Notes: generated by a model not told the origin, from the letters alone. A stretch of 64,000 bases of DNA from Druceiella hillmani (GCA_039881145.1 JAYKKI010000061.1:11816001-11880000); one strand, 5' to 3'; counted from the first letter of the stretch, positions 23,813-39,478 are shown. Numbers and translations: made by a program.

Positions 23813-24093
23813 AATATTATGATTCGATATGAAAATAATTGTTTTTATTCATTTTTAATAATGATGGCTCATTGTTCATTACCTGGTTTATTGTACACCG
23901 TACCTATGGTCCATTGTTGATTACAAAGTATAAGAAAGAGCTTAAATTCAAATAAAAATAGTTATCTTCGCACGTAATAGATCTGTTAACAATGTTAACA
24001 GATATATTACGTGCGAGTTCTTACGTAATGAAAAATTTGTTAGAATATTTTTAAATGTTGTTATTATTTATTTTCATATCGAATCATAATATT
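23813..24093. mobile_element. 281-bp palindromic MITE-like element
   Basis: A perfect 26-bp inverted repeat bounds the segment: 23813-23838 (AATATTATGATTCGATATGA...) and 24068-24093. Inside it is a second, near-perfect 22-bp palindrome at 23969-23990 / 23994-24015 (CGCACGTAATAGATCTGTTA...) with a 3-base loop. No coding capacity. It could be a non-autonomous DNA element, or the 3' end of the neighbouring Tigger relic. No target duplication was confirmed. Confidence 0.7.
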
Positions 24094-26870
24094 CTTTTAC
24101 GCAACTTTTTATATATTTCTCCATTTTTACTTTGTGAAATAAGATTCTAATTTTTTATTCATACTTCATATGTAAACCCATATATAATGGCTATGTTCTT
24201 AATTTTTTTATTGAAATTGGTAATTTTATTAAGGCATATTTAAAAAAATAGAATTCAACTTTTTTACTATAATTGAAAACTTCTAATTAATTTGTATGTT
24301 CCTAATTAACTTCTGCTTACAAATTTTAATCCTTTTTAGAAGTAAAATTCATTACAATACACTGCTAAAATCTATACGTTTTTCTAAGACTCAATTTCAC
24401 AACCATATTTTCCATAAAATTTAAATTTCCTAAATTTACATGTAATTACTGCGGTCGGATAGACATTTTTTTGTTAGGTTTTTTGACACGGGTCACCCAC
24501 ACTGTTTAAAAAGTATTTAAATAATTGTATTTATAATAATTGAAAATTTATGTATCTGCTAACTTCTAGTTATACATTTTTATGTCCTTATTCTTAATAT
24601 TATTTTAATAACTATTCGAAGTGTTCCATTTCGCTTGTAATTACAAATTATTTTTCAACAAATTTAACATCACTGTGTATCACATTATATTCCATGATTT
24701 TGAAATTATAATTATATTATCAATTACTCCTTCCCACACATTTGCTTTGAATTTCACTTGATGGTAATTGTCTGTAATTGCATGGGGGTTAGTCTAAACC
24801 CAAAAATGACTACACCAATCACTATTGCGATGATAAACTGTAGATCACGTAGCGACACATACGTACGCAATTAAGCCAAATAGCATACTGAGAATAGAGG
24901 GGTGGTTTGGTGGCAAGGAATATGACAGGTTCGGGATGGTTGCTTTGCACACGCTGCGCACCGCACTTTTTCTGTTCGTCAAAGCGTCGGCAAATTTGTT
25001 TAGAATTGTAATTCTAACAATTTTTTTAGTAATTACTAATTTATCATCCCCATGCGTTTTTTTTAGTTTCTATAGGACAGTTGAAAAAAGTTTTAAAATA
25101 ATTTACCTTTCAAAAATTTTTTTTATTATATATTTATTTATCGAGTCTTAATTGCTCCTTAAAATTTGGTCACTAACCAAAATGTAACCTCGTACATTAA
25201 CCAAGATTGCATTTGTCTCGCGGATGCTTGGGCCTCTGTAGAAAAGTGTTAACTATGATGCTTACTAACTTACTTACCTTCATTCACATTGTTACCTATG
25301 ATGCTTACTAGCTTACTTATCTTCATAGAAAGATAAATGGTAACAGCTCACTTTCTATATTTACTTTCTTGTTCACTATGAATTCTAGAAATACCGGACA
25401 GCTTGTGTATCAGTCAGACCTTTAAAAGATCTTTGAAAATACGGGGCATCTGGCAAAGCTAGTACTGAATGACATCACATGCTTTTAAGTTTATACTGGT
25501 TTACATTATGTGTTTTTTGTTCAAGATATGAGCTCAGTAGTATAAGATATGATATCATATACTTATTGTTTAAGATATCAGCTCTGTAGTATAAGAAGTA
25601 TTGTATTTCATGATTAAAAATAATCCTTTCGAACAATGAGAGGAATATGAGAATAATGTTCTCTTTAGTATTTAAAGAGACTCCGGTTTTATCGGTAGTC
25701 GCTTGTTCCTCTGCATTACGTGGGAGATGATTTGTAAGAAGGGTGCAATAATAGTAACTAATGTTCATGCAAATACCTTGAGAAGTTTTTATTTGTAAGC
25801 AATGTATATATTATTTTTTGGTGTTGAGTAACTATTGTTTTTTATGTACTCTGTGATTAAAAGGATTAAAAGTGAAAATACATGTTTAAAAAAAATCCAT
25901 TAGAAGCTCATAGGTATTTTATTGTATACATTCATATTGCACATGAGGGTCGATACTTTTATTTTGACGCACTTTTATTTTGATGACTAAAAGTATCGAT
26001 AGATTTGTGGTATTTGTTCATTCTTTGTGCTGACGTTTGACTAGATAATAACTATCATAAGTTCAATTTGTTGAAATAATTAGTGTGGCATTTAGACAAT
26101 TGCTTAAATTTTTTTAGATATGTTGGCTAATTTGTCTAAGTAAACAATTTTAAAAATGAAAAAAATGTAAAGAGCTAGGCATATTTTATACGGTATATTA
26201 AGAACCTGTTTGTCACAAAATGAGTGACTAGTAATTATGCAAATAAGAAAAATATATTTATTCATAAGAGGATGCTATTATAATTATTAATGATTAATAA
26301 TTTCGCAAATAATAAAAATATACATATTCATAACAGTATATATACCAATGACGAATGATTAGTCATTAAACAAATAACGAAGATGAATGTATTCATTAAA
26401 GGTTAAAATTCTAATCAACATGTTTTAAACTACTTCTCAAACTTTTTAGTTTTATGCAATACTCAGAGTAAAATGATTTTTTCACTTATTTTTAACACAT
26501 CAAAAAATAAACAACAATAAATTTAAAAAAATCTGCATTTGAAAACCATTTATTACCATTTAAACATTAGCTATATTTTCCATTAACAATTTTGCTAATT
26601 ACAATATTTTGAAAAGATATAAATAAAAAAAACATGAGGTTATACTTTCATGATTAAAAAAAATATTATTATAAAGAAACATAGTCAAAGATTATCAATA
26701 GATATTCTTAATAAGGCATTTCATTTATTAAAACTACCAGGGCCTTACACAGTTAGGCACTGACAAATACTTAAGAGTACATAATGTTTCTATCAATTTG
26801 TTTACAAAATTTAAATTTTATAGAACTTCTGTGTATATACACATACAACTCCATATATATATGTATTTTT
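24094..26870. other. AT-rich intergenic
   Basis: No supported gene. Holds one short tandem duplication at 25253-25325 and several simple A/T tracts. Confidence 0.5.
25253..25325. repeat. 43-bp imperfect tandem duplication
   Basis: CTATGATGCTTACTAACTTA at 25253 recurs as CTATGATGCTTACTAGCTTA at 25296. Confidence 0.8.
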
Positions 26871-26903
26871 ATCTATATATATATATATATATATATATAT
26901 AAG

Positions 26904-26994
<91 letters not shown>
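26871..26994. repeat. Compound microsatellite (TA)n(CA)n(TA)n
   Basis: Uninterrupted TA, then about 16 CA units, then a second long TA run. The open frame running through it is a repeat artefact. Confidence 0.97.
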
Positions 26995-27000
<6 letters not shown>

Positions 27001-27017
27001 TTATATATTTCTTATAA

Positions 27018-28565
27018 TATCTAAAAGAACTGGCACTATTATATTAGCACAAAAAACAACTAAGCCTATGCATATAAATTTATTTTCAGCACCACTTGTA
27101 GCATCCTCGAATAAACCATATTGCTAGGTTACAAATGTGTAACTCCTAATATTTCGTTATAAATTAATTTAGCCATACTTCAAGACACAAAAATCAGTAG
27201 TTTATTTTTTTATTTATCACCTTTTATGCATAGCACATGTGGCGGACTTATTGCTACGTGAGCAATCTCTTCCAGTCAACCATAACAATTAGTGTTGAAA
27301 TTTAGTTGGTAGACTGTAAGAGATTTTACAATGAAAATTCTTTATTGTCCTTTATTTACTATGTCTAGTATATTAGACAAAAAATAAGTAATACAAATTT
27401 TTTTGTCTAATGTACTGGTAATACTATTTGTATTTCTGTCTTTCCATTCCCAAATAAAGTCAATAATATTATTAAAAGTATAAAGAATACTATTGACATG
27501 ATTTGGGATGAGAAAGCCAGGAAAGGACAAGGACACAAAGGGAAAGGTTTCAGGAGAGGCAGAACTTTTCCACTCTATCTTCGGAAAAGTTTAGGGACGT
27601 GATTTTTCTGATGTAGTGAAGAATTTTTCTTTAGTGGTAGAGGTATGTTTAGGAATAAGTAGGGTGAGTGAATTTTCAAATCGTAGCCCAAGGTTGTGAG
27701 CAGACAAATTTTTAAATTATATTAAAAAGAAGTGTAAGTTTGTGAAGTTGGCGTCGATCATGGATCTTCTGCCATTTGAGAAGTGACCTGTATTCAGAAA
27801 TATCATCATATTTTCTGAGGCCGAAGATGTACCGGATGAGAGAGAAAATTTTGAAGACTTTCCAACTTATACAAATATTCTTCATTAAGATCATGATAGC
27901 ACACATCTCCATAATCAATTAGCGATAACAGGTGTGTTTGACAAAGGTGGATTTTTGTTTTGTAGTTGTATGTTCATAACATGTATGTATTTCGTAATAG
28001 TATGCTAACAGATCTGGGAAAAAACACGATCACAGTCTATAAACACGGTACACGATCACAGTTATGGGTTTTGATATGTGAGTATTTTACTTCTTTCTCC
28101 TAATAATTATTTTCCAATACTGTAATAAATGTTTAAATTAGCTCAATAAATGCAACATATAGAGTTGTTCAACCCATCCCAAGTAAATCTTTAATTGCAT
28201 TTGCTAAATATGTTACTTATTTGAAAGAAGTGTGCTATCTATAGTATTCAGCAGAAGGATATCCCACACCGCTGAATGACATAAACATTTTTAATGGTTT
28301 CGAATGTAGCCGATTAGCTTCAAATGTCACTAAGTAGTACACTAAGCATTGTAAGGCTAAGATCTATAGCATACTATTTATTGATCCCTTAACTATTCTT
28401 GTCACTCATGCTACCAAAACTGTCTAATTTCCTTAAAAACATTAATAAGAGAACTTTGCACTTTGCAAAATTATTTTCATAAAAAAAAGATCTACTAATG
28501 GTACCTAAGACACTTTCTTTGTATCTGCTATGGTTTCGAATTTCACCATACAGTTCCAGTTAAAA

Positions 28566-28567
<2 letters not shown>
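27018..28567. other. Intergenic, no supported gene
   Basis: Slightly richer in G/C near 27530-27700 and 27750-27850. The open frames 27342-27536 and 27712-27918 (minus) show no family motif. Confidence 0.45.

Positions 28568-28619
<52 letters not shown>
28568..28619. repeat. (AT)n microsatellite
   Basis: About 25 uninterrupted AT units. Confidence 0.97.
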
Positions 28620-28624
<5 letters not shown>

Positions 28625-28685
28625 CCATGTTTGTGAGCTTAGATAAGTAAAAGTGCAAAGTGCAATTGTAAGCTCATAAACATGG
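28625..28685. repeat. 17-bp inverted repeat next to (AT)n
   Basis: CCATGTTTGTGAGCTTA at 28625-28641 pairs with TAAGCTCATAAACATGG at 28669-28685, one mismatch, 27-base spacer. Confidence 0.82.
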
Positions 28686-29103
28686 ATCCATTACTTCATT
28701 AGGATTACCATCACTCTATTTTTCTTCTCACAATTTATTGCCGTTCAGAGGTAGCAATGAAAAAGGCACACATTTTAAAATATAAACTTCGCAAATGTAG
28801 GCGATAATGTGATTAATAAAGTGCTGTAATCAACAAATCGTAAAAAGGGATTCCATCATCATTCAACAACCTGTGCTGAGAACAGATTCTATGTAATTAT
28901 GTTTGGGAACTGTTTTTATAACTACATTCAGAATACTGGAAAACTCATAAATACTAATATGAAGGGTTTCTGAACATGCGTTTCATCATTAAAAGTTGGA
29001 ACGATATCATCATATCAGTGGATTTCAAAGATTATGAATCGAATGACACTCAAACAATATACCAAATATTTTCTGATTTCTCCTAATTACCTTTCGAACA
29101 GGA

Positions 29104-29162
29104 CTACCTCTACACCATAATTTGACACTTCAAACACGTGTCAAATTATGGTGTAGAGGTAG
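29104..29162. repeat. Perfect 25-bp hairpin
   Basis: Arms 29104-29128 (CTACCTCTACACCATAATTT...) and 29138-29162 are exact reverse complements with a 9-base loop. Confidence 0.94.
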
Positions 29163-31458
29163 AGATAAAATACTTAATGCTCTCAGACAAATTAATATTA
29201 AGAATATTGAGCAGGTCTACATAACATCAAACCAATTTTTCTAAATAATACATAAAAAATAATTTCTATTCTACTCACTGTGTCGTTTACTACGTGTATC
29301 GCGCAAGGTACGGTTCCCAGGTGCTGGAAAGTTGCAAACATTATACCACTACATAAGTAGTAATAGTTAATATTCTTTGACGTAAGTCTGGCGACAAGCA
29401 GTATTTTGAACTATCAATTAACATTAATTTCTTCAAAAATATCCAAGATATTTGAAAAAGTGGTTCATGATGGGAGTAGCAAGAATTTATATGGAATTGG
29501 TCAAGAGTTATCAACTTACTATTTATGTTAATATTTATATATATATATATATATACAAATATAATATCTTATTAAATCTGTGGATTGTAGGAGACTCTTA
29601 TATCAGCACTGGCAATAAACATTCAAAAGGTGGCACCTGAAGGTTCTACATTGGGTCCATGTTTATTATCTTTATAATGATAATGAGTATTTGCTTCAAA
29701 CACTTTAAATCACATTGATTGACACGAAGATTTTTCACGTAATTATCATAATGAAATATTCCACTCTCTCGGTATATTCACTAGTTCATTATACTAATAT
29801 AAGTAGTAGATCTTACAGATATTATACTAACATCAGTTCTTTGAAACCTTAGAGTGATATATTATTTTTAAAGCCAGTATTAAATTACCAATAATTTTTT
29901 CATTTTCTCATCTTGACAAATTAAATCTCGTAGATTTATTTAATTTTTGGTTGTATTTGCTGTTATTTTCTTGTAGTTATTATTATTTTTTTCTTCCGTT
30001 ATTGATGATAATTATTGTAATTTTTAAATGAATGATTAATTATTGATTAAGGTATTGTTCACAATATTTATAAAAAAATAAATATAAACAGATACACCTA
30101 GTATGCTACTTTGATATGAAAATGTTAGGATGCAAGTCTACCTATATTTATTTAACTAAGACAAAATTTGTTCCTACTAGTGATAAATAAACCATTTTGT
30201 TCCTACAAGTGATAAATAAACAATCTGACTATTATCCATTTTAGCATCCATCCAATCTGAAAATTGAAACAATATAAAAAGTGGAACAATAGGATCAGTC
30301 ACTTAAATTCTTTGTCAATAACAAAATCCAACAAAAATAAATACAGCATTAGCATATTTAGATATTTTTGTATGGAAATCAATTACAAGATGGCAATATA
30401 ATAAAATTGTGTGAATCAATACAGATCATATAAGAGGAAGAGCGATATATGTGAACATAGGGTCATGAAAGCAGACTGTGTCTTAAATTTTATACACAAT
30501 ACAATTTCAGCCCCAAATGTAAAATCCATTTCTTGATATGCTTATATGCTGCCAGTATTGATTTTAATACTGGCGGTACCTACCGGAAATGAATTTGTCT
30601 TGCTTGGCTGGCAAATTAAAAAAAATGATAAATTAGTTACAATTTTTAATTCACTTTGTGACTTCTATATGTGTACGGTAGTGTTTTTGTGAAGTATTGA
30701 AATTTGACTTCAAAAATAACTATTTTGTATCATACTTATAAATACCTACTAAGAAACATAATGGATTTTTTTCATAATTAACATTTTACTTAGATATTAA
30801 CTATTTAATTTAAGGCTATATTGTTAGGAGTAATAAATATTTTGGCAACCACTGTTTATTTTTATGAGATCATACCCATTTATTCTCCATTTATGTTTCC
30901 GCAGAGCATAGAACTTTGCCTTTTCTAATAGAAGATAACATACGTGCTAGCAAGTGGAGAGGAAACCTTGGAATAATCAAAAAAGTGAAAATAATATTTT
31001 GTTACCAACAGGTAATTCATGTTTAAGAGTTTTATTGATAAAAACAGGTTTTATTTTCAATCTTTTAAATCAAATTTTTATAATTTTTTAATCAAGATTT
31101 TTATTCAATGTCTCTAAAAGTGAATAAATGATCTATTCAAGAAGAAAAAATAATGTTGCAGAATAATTTCAATTCTATTTTAAACTATTAAATTTACAGT
31201 ACAAGCACAGTTTAGCACTAATTAAAATTTCACTGTTTATTAGATAATGATAAAGAATACATAGCAAATTTTAATAAAAAATATTCACTCGCAAAAAAAA
31301 AACTGAGTTGAACAATATTAACCATATAAAATGCGGTTTTATTAGTGTTTGTTTTCATTTTTAGACTTAATTGCCATATTTTTAGTGTCAATAAACACTG
31401 AATACTCAAATATAAATACAAATATATACATAAACTGTCCCAGTTGAAAAAAACACAG
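29163..31458. other. AT-rich intergenic
   Basis: No supported gene. A 31-bp tandem duplication (GTTCCTACTAGTGATAAATA / GTTCCTACAAGTGATAAATA) lies at 30170-30225 and a 9-bp hairpin (GCCAGTATT...AATACTGGC) near 30552. Confidence 0.5.
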
Positions 31459-33604
<2,146 letters not shown>

Positions 33605-33608
33605 ACAT

Positions 33609-33692
<84 letters not shown>
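33605..33692. repeat. (CA)n(TA)n microsatellite
   Basis: A short CA run followed by about 38 TA units. Confidence 0.97.
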
Positions 33693-33695
<3 letters not shown>

Positions 33696-35243
33696 AATAT
33701 ACAGTTTATATGTATATACATATACGTGTTTAATTACATTATCAGATGTAATTAATAAGGTTAAGAACTTGTTAACTAAAACTAATTCTTTCTATTTATT
33801 TTAGATGTCCCATCAAATTGGATAGTCCAGAAAACATTTACGTGCAGCCAGTAAAAATTCACAATTAGTAAGATTGTGGTTTCCTTTGAGCTTATGGTAT
33901 GAAAAATTCAAATGAGTCTAAAAATATTTATAATATTTTGCCTTTTATGTTGTTGGCGGTTGAAGATGATCAATATTTTTAATTGATAGCTAGTGCTACC
34001 TCGATAAAGTAGTATGTGGAATATAAAATCACTATGCACTGCCATTTTGTTTTGCTGGTTTGGGTAATGGATTAAACTGGTATAATACAAATATTTATTA
34101 TTGTTGTGTCAACGAAATTTTGATAATACAAAATAAATAAAACTGGTTGCCAAATAAATATAAAACACATATTTTCAATTTAGTTAAAAATAATGCACAT
34201 AGGCTATAAATTTGTTGCACTTCAACAAGTTGTGTCGCTATGCATGTATTATTGATATTACAGGTTGTAAATGACCATTGTCGAGCTGCGGGATTTTGTA
34301 AATATGCCCTTAAGACCATTCAACATTAATTCAATTTTTTCCTCAGATTTGCTACTCGTGTTTTCTACTACTAACTACTAGTGTAACACTATTAATATTA
34401 TAACCTATAGAGTAAAGTATTGTCTAAAGAACGATTGAAACAGTATGACTACCAAAGGCAGTTCAGTAGAATGACAGAAACCTAAATAGCTGTTAGCCCC
34501 GTGCCCATATTTAGGCCGTTAATCTATGAAGAAGAGTTTAAATTACTCAGAGCTGTCAGTTAAAACGTAAAAAACTTTACATTTTTAAGGAAGTTTAACT
34601 TCCTCAATGTTAAAAAATTATGAGTAAGCCGAGGTTTAAACTCCATCGGTGGTTTAAAATGTGATTAAACTTAGGGGTCGGAGAATGAATGCTACGTTTT
34701 TATTTCATGTTTCATCCCAACAATTACATAAAATTTGACAAAATCTTACTTGCTGCCAAACTGGTAATTGACGCTATTTACACAGACCATATAATTATGG
34801 TTTCATACAAAATGTAAACCTTAATTATTTCATAAATAAGATGACTTACATAAAAGAATTGGGGTTGGTGACTACTTAGTTACGGTGACTACTTACTACT
34901 TATTCGTATTTGTATTTGCATATTCGGTGTTTATACACGTAAAATAAACTTAAATAATTCAAGTTTAAATAAGTGAAAAGGATTGTGTTAGATGTTGTCA
35001 GTCGTTTCTTCATAGTAAGAGCCACAGAACAGAGACAAGTAGAATGGATACTATGCATATCGACCTATATAAAAAAGCGACACTTTTGTCTCTAATTCTT
35101 TTGGGAAAGTTTGTGGGAATTCACACTCAAACTTTTTTGCTACAAATTTGGGAGTAGGAGTTCAAATTAAAAATCGCTATCAAAGCAAGTATGCTATTGT
35201 ATAGGATCATACTTTAACGTTCTGATTGCATATTAGATTGCGT
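33693..35243. other. Intergenic, no supported gene
   Basis: Mixed composition. The stretch 34560-34680 has small inverted AAGTT/AACTT motifs. Nothing coding recognised. Confidence 0.45.
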
Positions 35244-35312
35244 AACATTCTGATTGCAGAGTATCATATTTAGTGAAATTCACTCAATATGATCCTCTGC
35301 AATCAGAATGTT
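35244..35312. repeat. 27-bp near-perfect palindrome
   Basis: Arms 35244-35270 (AACATTCTGATTGCAGAGTA...) and 35286-35312 pair with one mismatch around 15 bases, which contain GTGAAATTCAC, itself palindromic. A partial third copy, TTCTGATTGCATATTAGATT, lies just upstream at 35219. Confidence 0.93.
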
Positions 35313-35891
35313 ATCTATGTCAACTGCACTAGTTAAAGTCACTGACAATGTATGTATAGGCAGCATAATCAGATTTTGATTTTCATTCTTCTCGATTTTA
35401 CGAATGCATTTATTTTTGTTGATTTCTTTTACCAGCGGCTTCATTTCTTTGTATTAGAAAGTAAGAATATATCGACATGTAATTTATAGAAACCTTCTTG
35501 GTATCTGAAGACAAAAAATTTATTTTTGAACATATTTTAGATTAGTGGAAGAAGAAAAAAAATGACATCTCAAAGATTCATATAGTGTCAGACTGTCCCC
35601 ATAGATTCAGGGAGGCATTTGTCCTTCAGACCCAAGCCATGCATGGACCACAGCTAGGGTCTAGCTATATGTAAAATATTACATAAAGAATAAAATTAAA
35701 TGTTTTAAGAAGCGTTTCGATGATCTCAGACTTCAAAATCTATGCACAAGGATGACAATGAAAGTTTTTCGAATATCAAAAATGCAACCAACTAGCAAGT
35801 TTCCAATTTTTTTAATTTATTTCCAACAGTCTCCCTATATTGTTTATTTGATAGAACCACTGAGAGGTTCTATCTCACTATTCAAATTATC

Positions 35892-35969
35892 ATCACTATT
35901 CAATTACTAACCACGTTAGTAATTGAATCACTATTCAATTACTAACCACGTTAGTAATTGAATAGTGAT
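35892..35969. repeat. Tandemly duplicated palindrome
   Basis: The 35-bp unit starting CACTATTCAATTACTAACCA is present at 35894 and 35929. Each unit is itself a hairpin (CAATTACTAA ccacg TTAGTAATTG), and the last one extends to a 19-bp arm pair ending AATAGTGAT. A separate 9-bp hairpin (GATAGAACC...GGTTCTATC) precedes it near 35851. Confidence 0.93.
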
Positions 35970-36998
35970 GTCTGTTTTTGATTATCGAAGAATTGTTAAA
36001 ATTAATTGAATGAAAAAAGTAAATAATTGGAAAAACATTCTTTACATTAAAGCAACATTCTAATGGAGTGCAGGGATCTCTTGTTAAAATATTTATGAAA
36101 TAGTTACATGTTGTTCAATGAGTAAACATTTTAGAATGACACTTTTCAGAATAATTTTTTACTTATATTTAAATAGACAAGTAACGGAGAGTAAACCAAT
36201 GTGCATTCCAACTCTCGTGGTCCGGGACACGGTCGCTGATTTATTAGTTTGCCATATTATCATTGCAAATGCAATTAATATATGGACATAGTTCATTTTT
36301 ATAATTTTATTTAGATTTTTTACTTAAATGTTCACCTGGATTTGCTTAATGTTTTTATTGATAAAAATTATGTCCCATAAAAGTGATAACGATATTATAA
36401 AGAACTGACATGTATAAGTTCCATGACTTGTTGACACTAGTATAATGTAAGGAGCTCTGATTTACTTAAGCATTAGTTTGTTTGATTCATTTTTAGTCAC
36501 ACTTATATAAAAACAAATTTAGTGTCGAATAAAAAAAATAAAAGAAAAACTGGATTACAAATAATGACTTTGAATACAAAGCAGTCCAGCCTCTCTTTCA
36601 CATTTGTATTTCAAAAGCATGAGGGGCTTCAATATCAAAATGAATTCAATAACTCAATGCAAATAAATTGGGGACCAATTTATACAGTAACTGTGCACTG
36701 TCCACATAAAACACATATTGAGTGTCTCTAAAGTCATGATCGATTATATAAAATTGTATAATTATTATTTTTTCATCAATAAAATATAAAGAGATTCTTT
36801 TTTTCTTTTTAAGATATTCGTTAAAATTCAAATTCATTTCTGTTACTCTTTTGTTTTAATAGGATCATCAATATTACTTTAGCCATTAAGCAAAACAAAT
36901 CTGGCTTTGTTTTCAATGGTAATTAGGAAAAAAACTTAGCAATCGTGGCTTTGTTTCCAATGTCTATACAAGTTTATCAGTGGTGATCACATTCATAA

Positions 36999-37580
36999 AA
37001 CTAGAATAAAAGGCTTATTCGCAGAGTTAGACAAATTAACCCACGACACTATCACTGCACCACAAGAACAAAATGCAATATTTTTTAATCCTAATGAACC
37101 AGATTCTAGTGAAATCAGAGCTGGAGCTAATTTTGATAGCATCACACTTACAGACTATGAGGCTTGGAGATAAAGTTTAAAATTGGATGCATTTATTCCT
37201 CCTAGAAAGAATGCAACAGCTTCTGAAAAATCGAGTTGCTTATCTGTTTGCTCAATCCAGCTATCAGGTGATAAGAACAACTCGCCTTTTGACAGAAGTC
37301 GAGTTTACTCCCAAAAATTACCAACACGAAGGCTAATTCATCGAGTTCCATTTCTTATTATCTGGATTTAAAAGATTCTTTTGTACCGCTACATGTGCTT
37401 CACACCTTATGATGCGAAAAAGGGAAAAAAAGGAAGAAATCCATTCATTGATAGTGTCACTTATTCAATAAACATATTTATGAATGACTTGGAAGGCAAG
37501 AGGAAAGCTGCCACATAATATTGAACATGGCAAAAAAGTCACAAGAGATTTCCAATAGACGTCTCGTTCTAAAAAGAATA
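36999..37580 (+). pseudogene. Unrecognised remnant coding stretch
   Basis: I do not recognise this. In one plus-strand frame it reads with few stops: PQEQNAIFFNPNEPDSSEI then RAGANFDSITLTDYEAW, a stop, LKLDAFIPPRKNATASE, and, after frame shifts, KGRNPFIDSVTYSINIF and NDLEGKRKAA. Composition is richer in G/C and more protein-like than the flanks, suggesting an old transposon or gene relic. No splice sites or catalytic motifs were identified. Confidence 0.35.
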
Positions 37581-38633
37581 ACTGACATTCTAATATTCAT
37601 ATCTTACACTTAATTGTGGTATCACTCAGCCTGGCAAAAGTGACACCTTGTACTCCTAGATGGAAATTGGTGGCTGTACTTTTATCGAAGTTTGATTCAC
37701 TCCTGAAGACCTATATAATTGAAGTTGAAACTGAAAGTAAAAAAGAAGAATAAGAAAAGGTAGAGAAAATCTCCTAATCTTCATTTGAAAAATATTGTAA
37801 ATAATTAATAAATATAGCACATCAATTTTAACAAGAGATTGTTAAAGAAAGCTAGAATGGTGAAAGGTTTTTAGTTCAATGTGGATTCTTTTCAGGATGT
37901 TGGTATTACTGATCAGACTGCAATTTGTGTTCCTTTTGTTGAAAATGTAATCTCACAAGTATGCATGCGGTAAGCATGATGCCGGTCTGGAAAGCAATAG
38001 GCGAGGTTCACTGATCACTTGTGACCTTAGAATAAACACTCTTAAAGTAATGTCCAAGGTTTTACCAGTGTGTCTTTTGTTGGTGCAGGAAATGTAGCAA
38101 GTCAACATATAGCTCTTCAAGTTAAACGGAGACAAGTGATGCCAAACTTAATTTTCACACATTGCTATGTGTTTATTTTAAATTTGATTTTGGTAGCCGC
38201 TACGTCTAGCTATATTATGGCATAAAATTTAGTTAGTCTCTTGGAGTCTACGAGTGCGTTTATTCATAAATTATTTAAGCGCACCTCTGTTCGGATGGAG
38301 AAAATCACAGGAATAATAACTGATTGGGACAAGTTGAGACAACTGTAGAAAATTGATCAATTATAATTATTAGATTGATCTAAATCAAGATGAAAAGTTA
38401 ATATTTCATAAATGACTAAAAATTCTTAGTAATGATAATCAAACTATCAAAACATCATGTATAAATATATACCCTATCTTTAAATATAAGTAACTGTTTA
38501 GAAACTCGAAAATTTTTGATGTACAAGTATTGTGCATCTAAACTAATATCTATTCCACACTGTTGATGTAGTATGCGGGAATGGAATGTCAGTTAATATA
38601 CACCCCACTAATTGACCATAATTTTTTTTACAG

Positions 38634-39478
38634 ATAACCACATTCACAACATGTTTATTAAAAAACGGTCAATCTTCGTGATTATATATTTGAATTTCAG
38701 TGGGAGAATTTCTTTGGCAGCTAGAATTTTGGCAATATATTCAACACTGTCACCTAGTCACCATAGAGTTTTACATTGTTACACTAATGAACTTGCAAAA
38801 AGAGGTCACGAACTGGTGGTAATGACGGGTTTCCCAAGTGCGGATTATCCTGCCGAAAGGAATGTTAAGCAAATAGATACCTACAATGTAACTTTACCAG
38901 TGTGGAGACAATGGCAAGGAAACTTGAAATCTTCAGGGAGATATCATGCATATTCAAGTTGTAAAATATTTGAGAGGGATGTAGCTGAAACAAGTCTGAA
39001 ATCAACCGAGATGAAAGAGCTACTTAATAATAAAAAAGAATATTTTGACTTAATTATTGTTCAAAGTTATATTCCCATGATGATATCTGTCGCTGAGCAT
39101 TTTAAAGCACCATTTATATTTATAAGTTCGGCATTATCAATGGTATCTGAGTATTATGCTTTGAGTACTCCACTGCATCCTATTTACTACCCGCATCAAT
39201 TTAATTTGTACAATGGACAACTAAAATTATTAGAAAAGATTGATGCCATATGCTACTTCTTATGGGAACGATATTTGGACTGGAGTTATGCTTCGAGTTT
39301 CGATAATATTTTGAAAAAATTTGTTGACACAGACACGCCAAATCATGAACATATAATGGCAAAAGCATCAATTAACTTCAATAACATTCATCCAATAATC
39401 GGTGGTATTCGTCCATCTGTTCCTACACTTATAAATTTGGGTTCTATACATCTGAAACCTGTGAAGCCTTTACCACAG
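38634..39478 (+). CDS. UGT exon with start codon (acceptor-binding half)
   Basis: 828 coding nt from 38651, residues 1-276, ending in phase 0 at CCACAG/GTATGT. Bases 38634-38650 are the end of the 5' UTR. An alternative acceptor TTGAATTTCAG at 38700 would start inside the leader and is less likely. Confidence 0.9.

Noticed and set aside
26784..27017. Open frames through TA/CA runs (also 31230-31622 and 33491-33733)
   Set aside because: Alternating Tyr/Ile and Thr/His peptides are products of the microsatellites.
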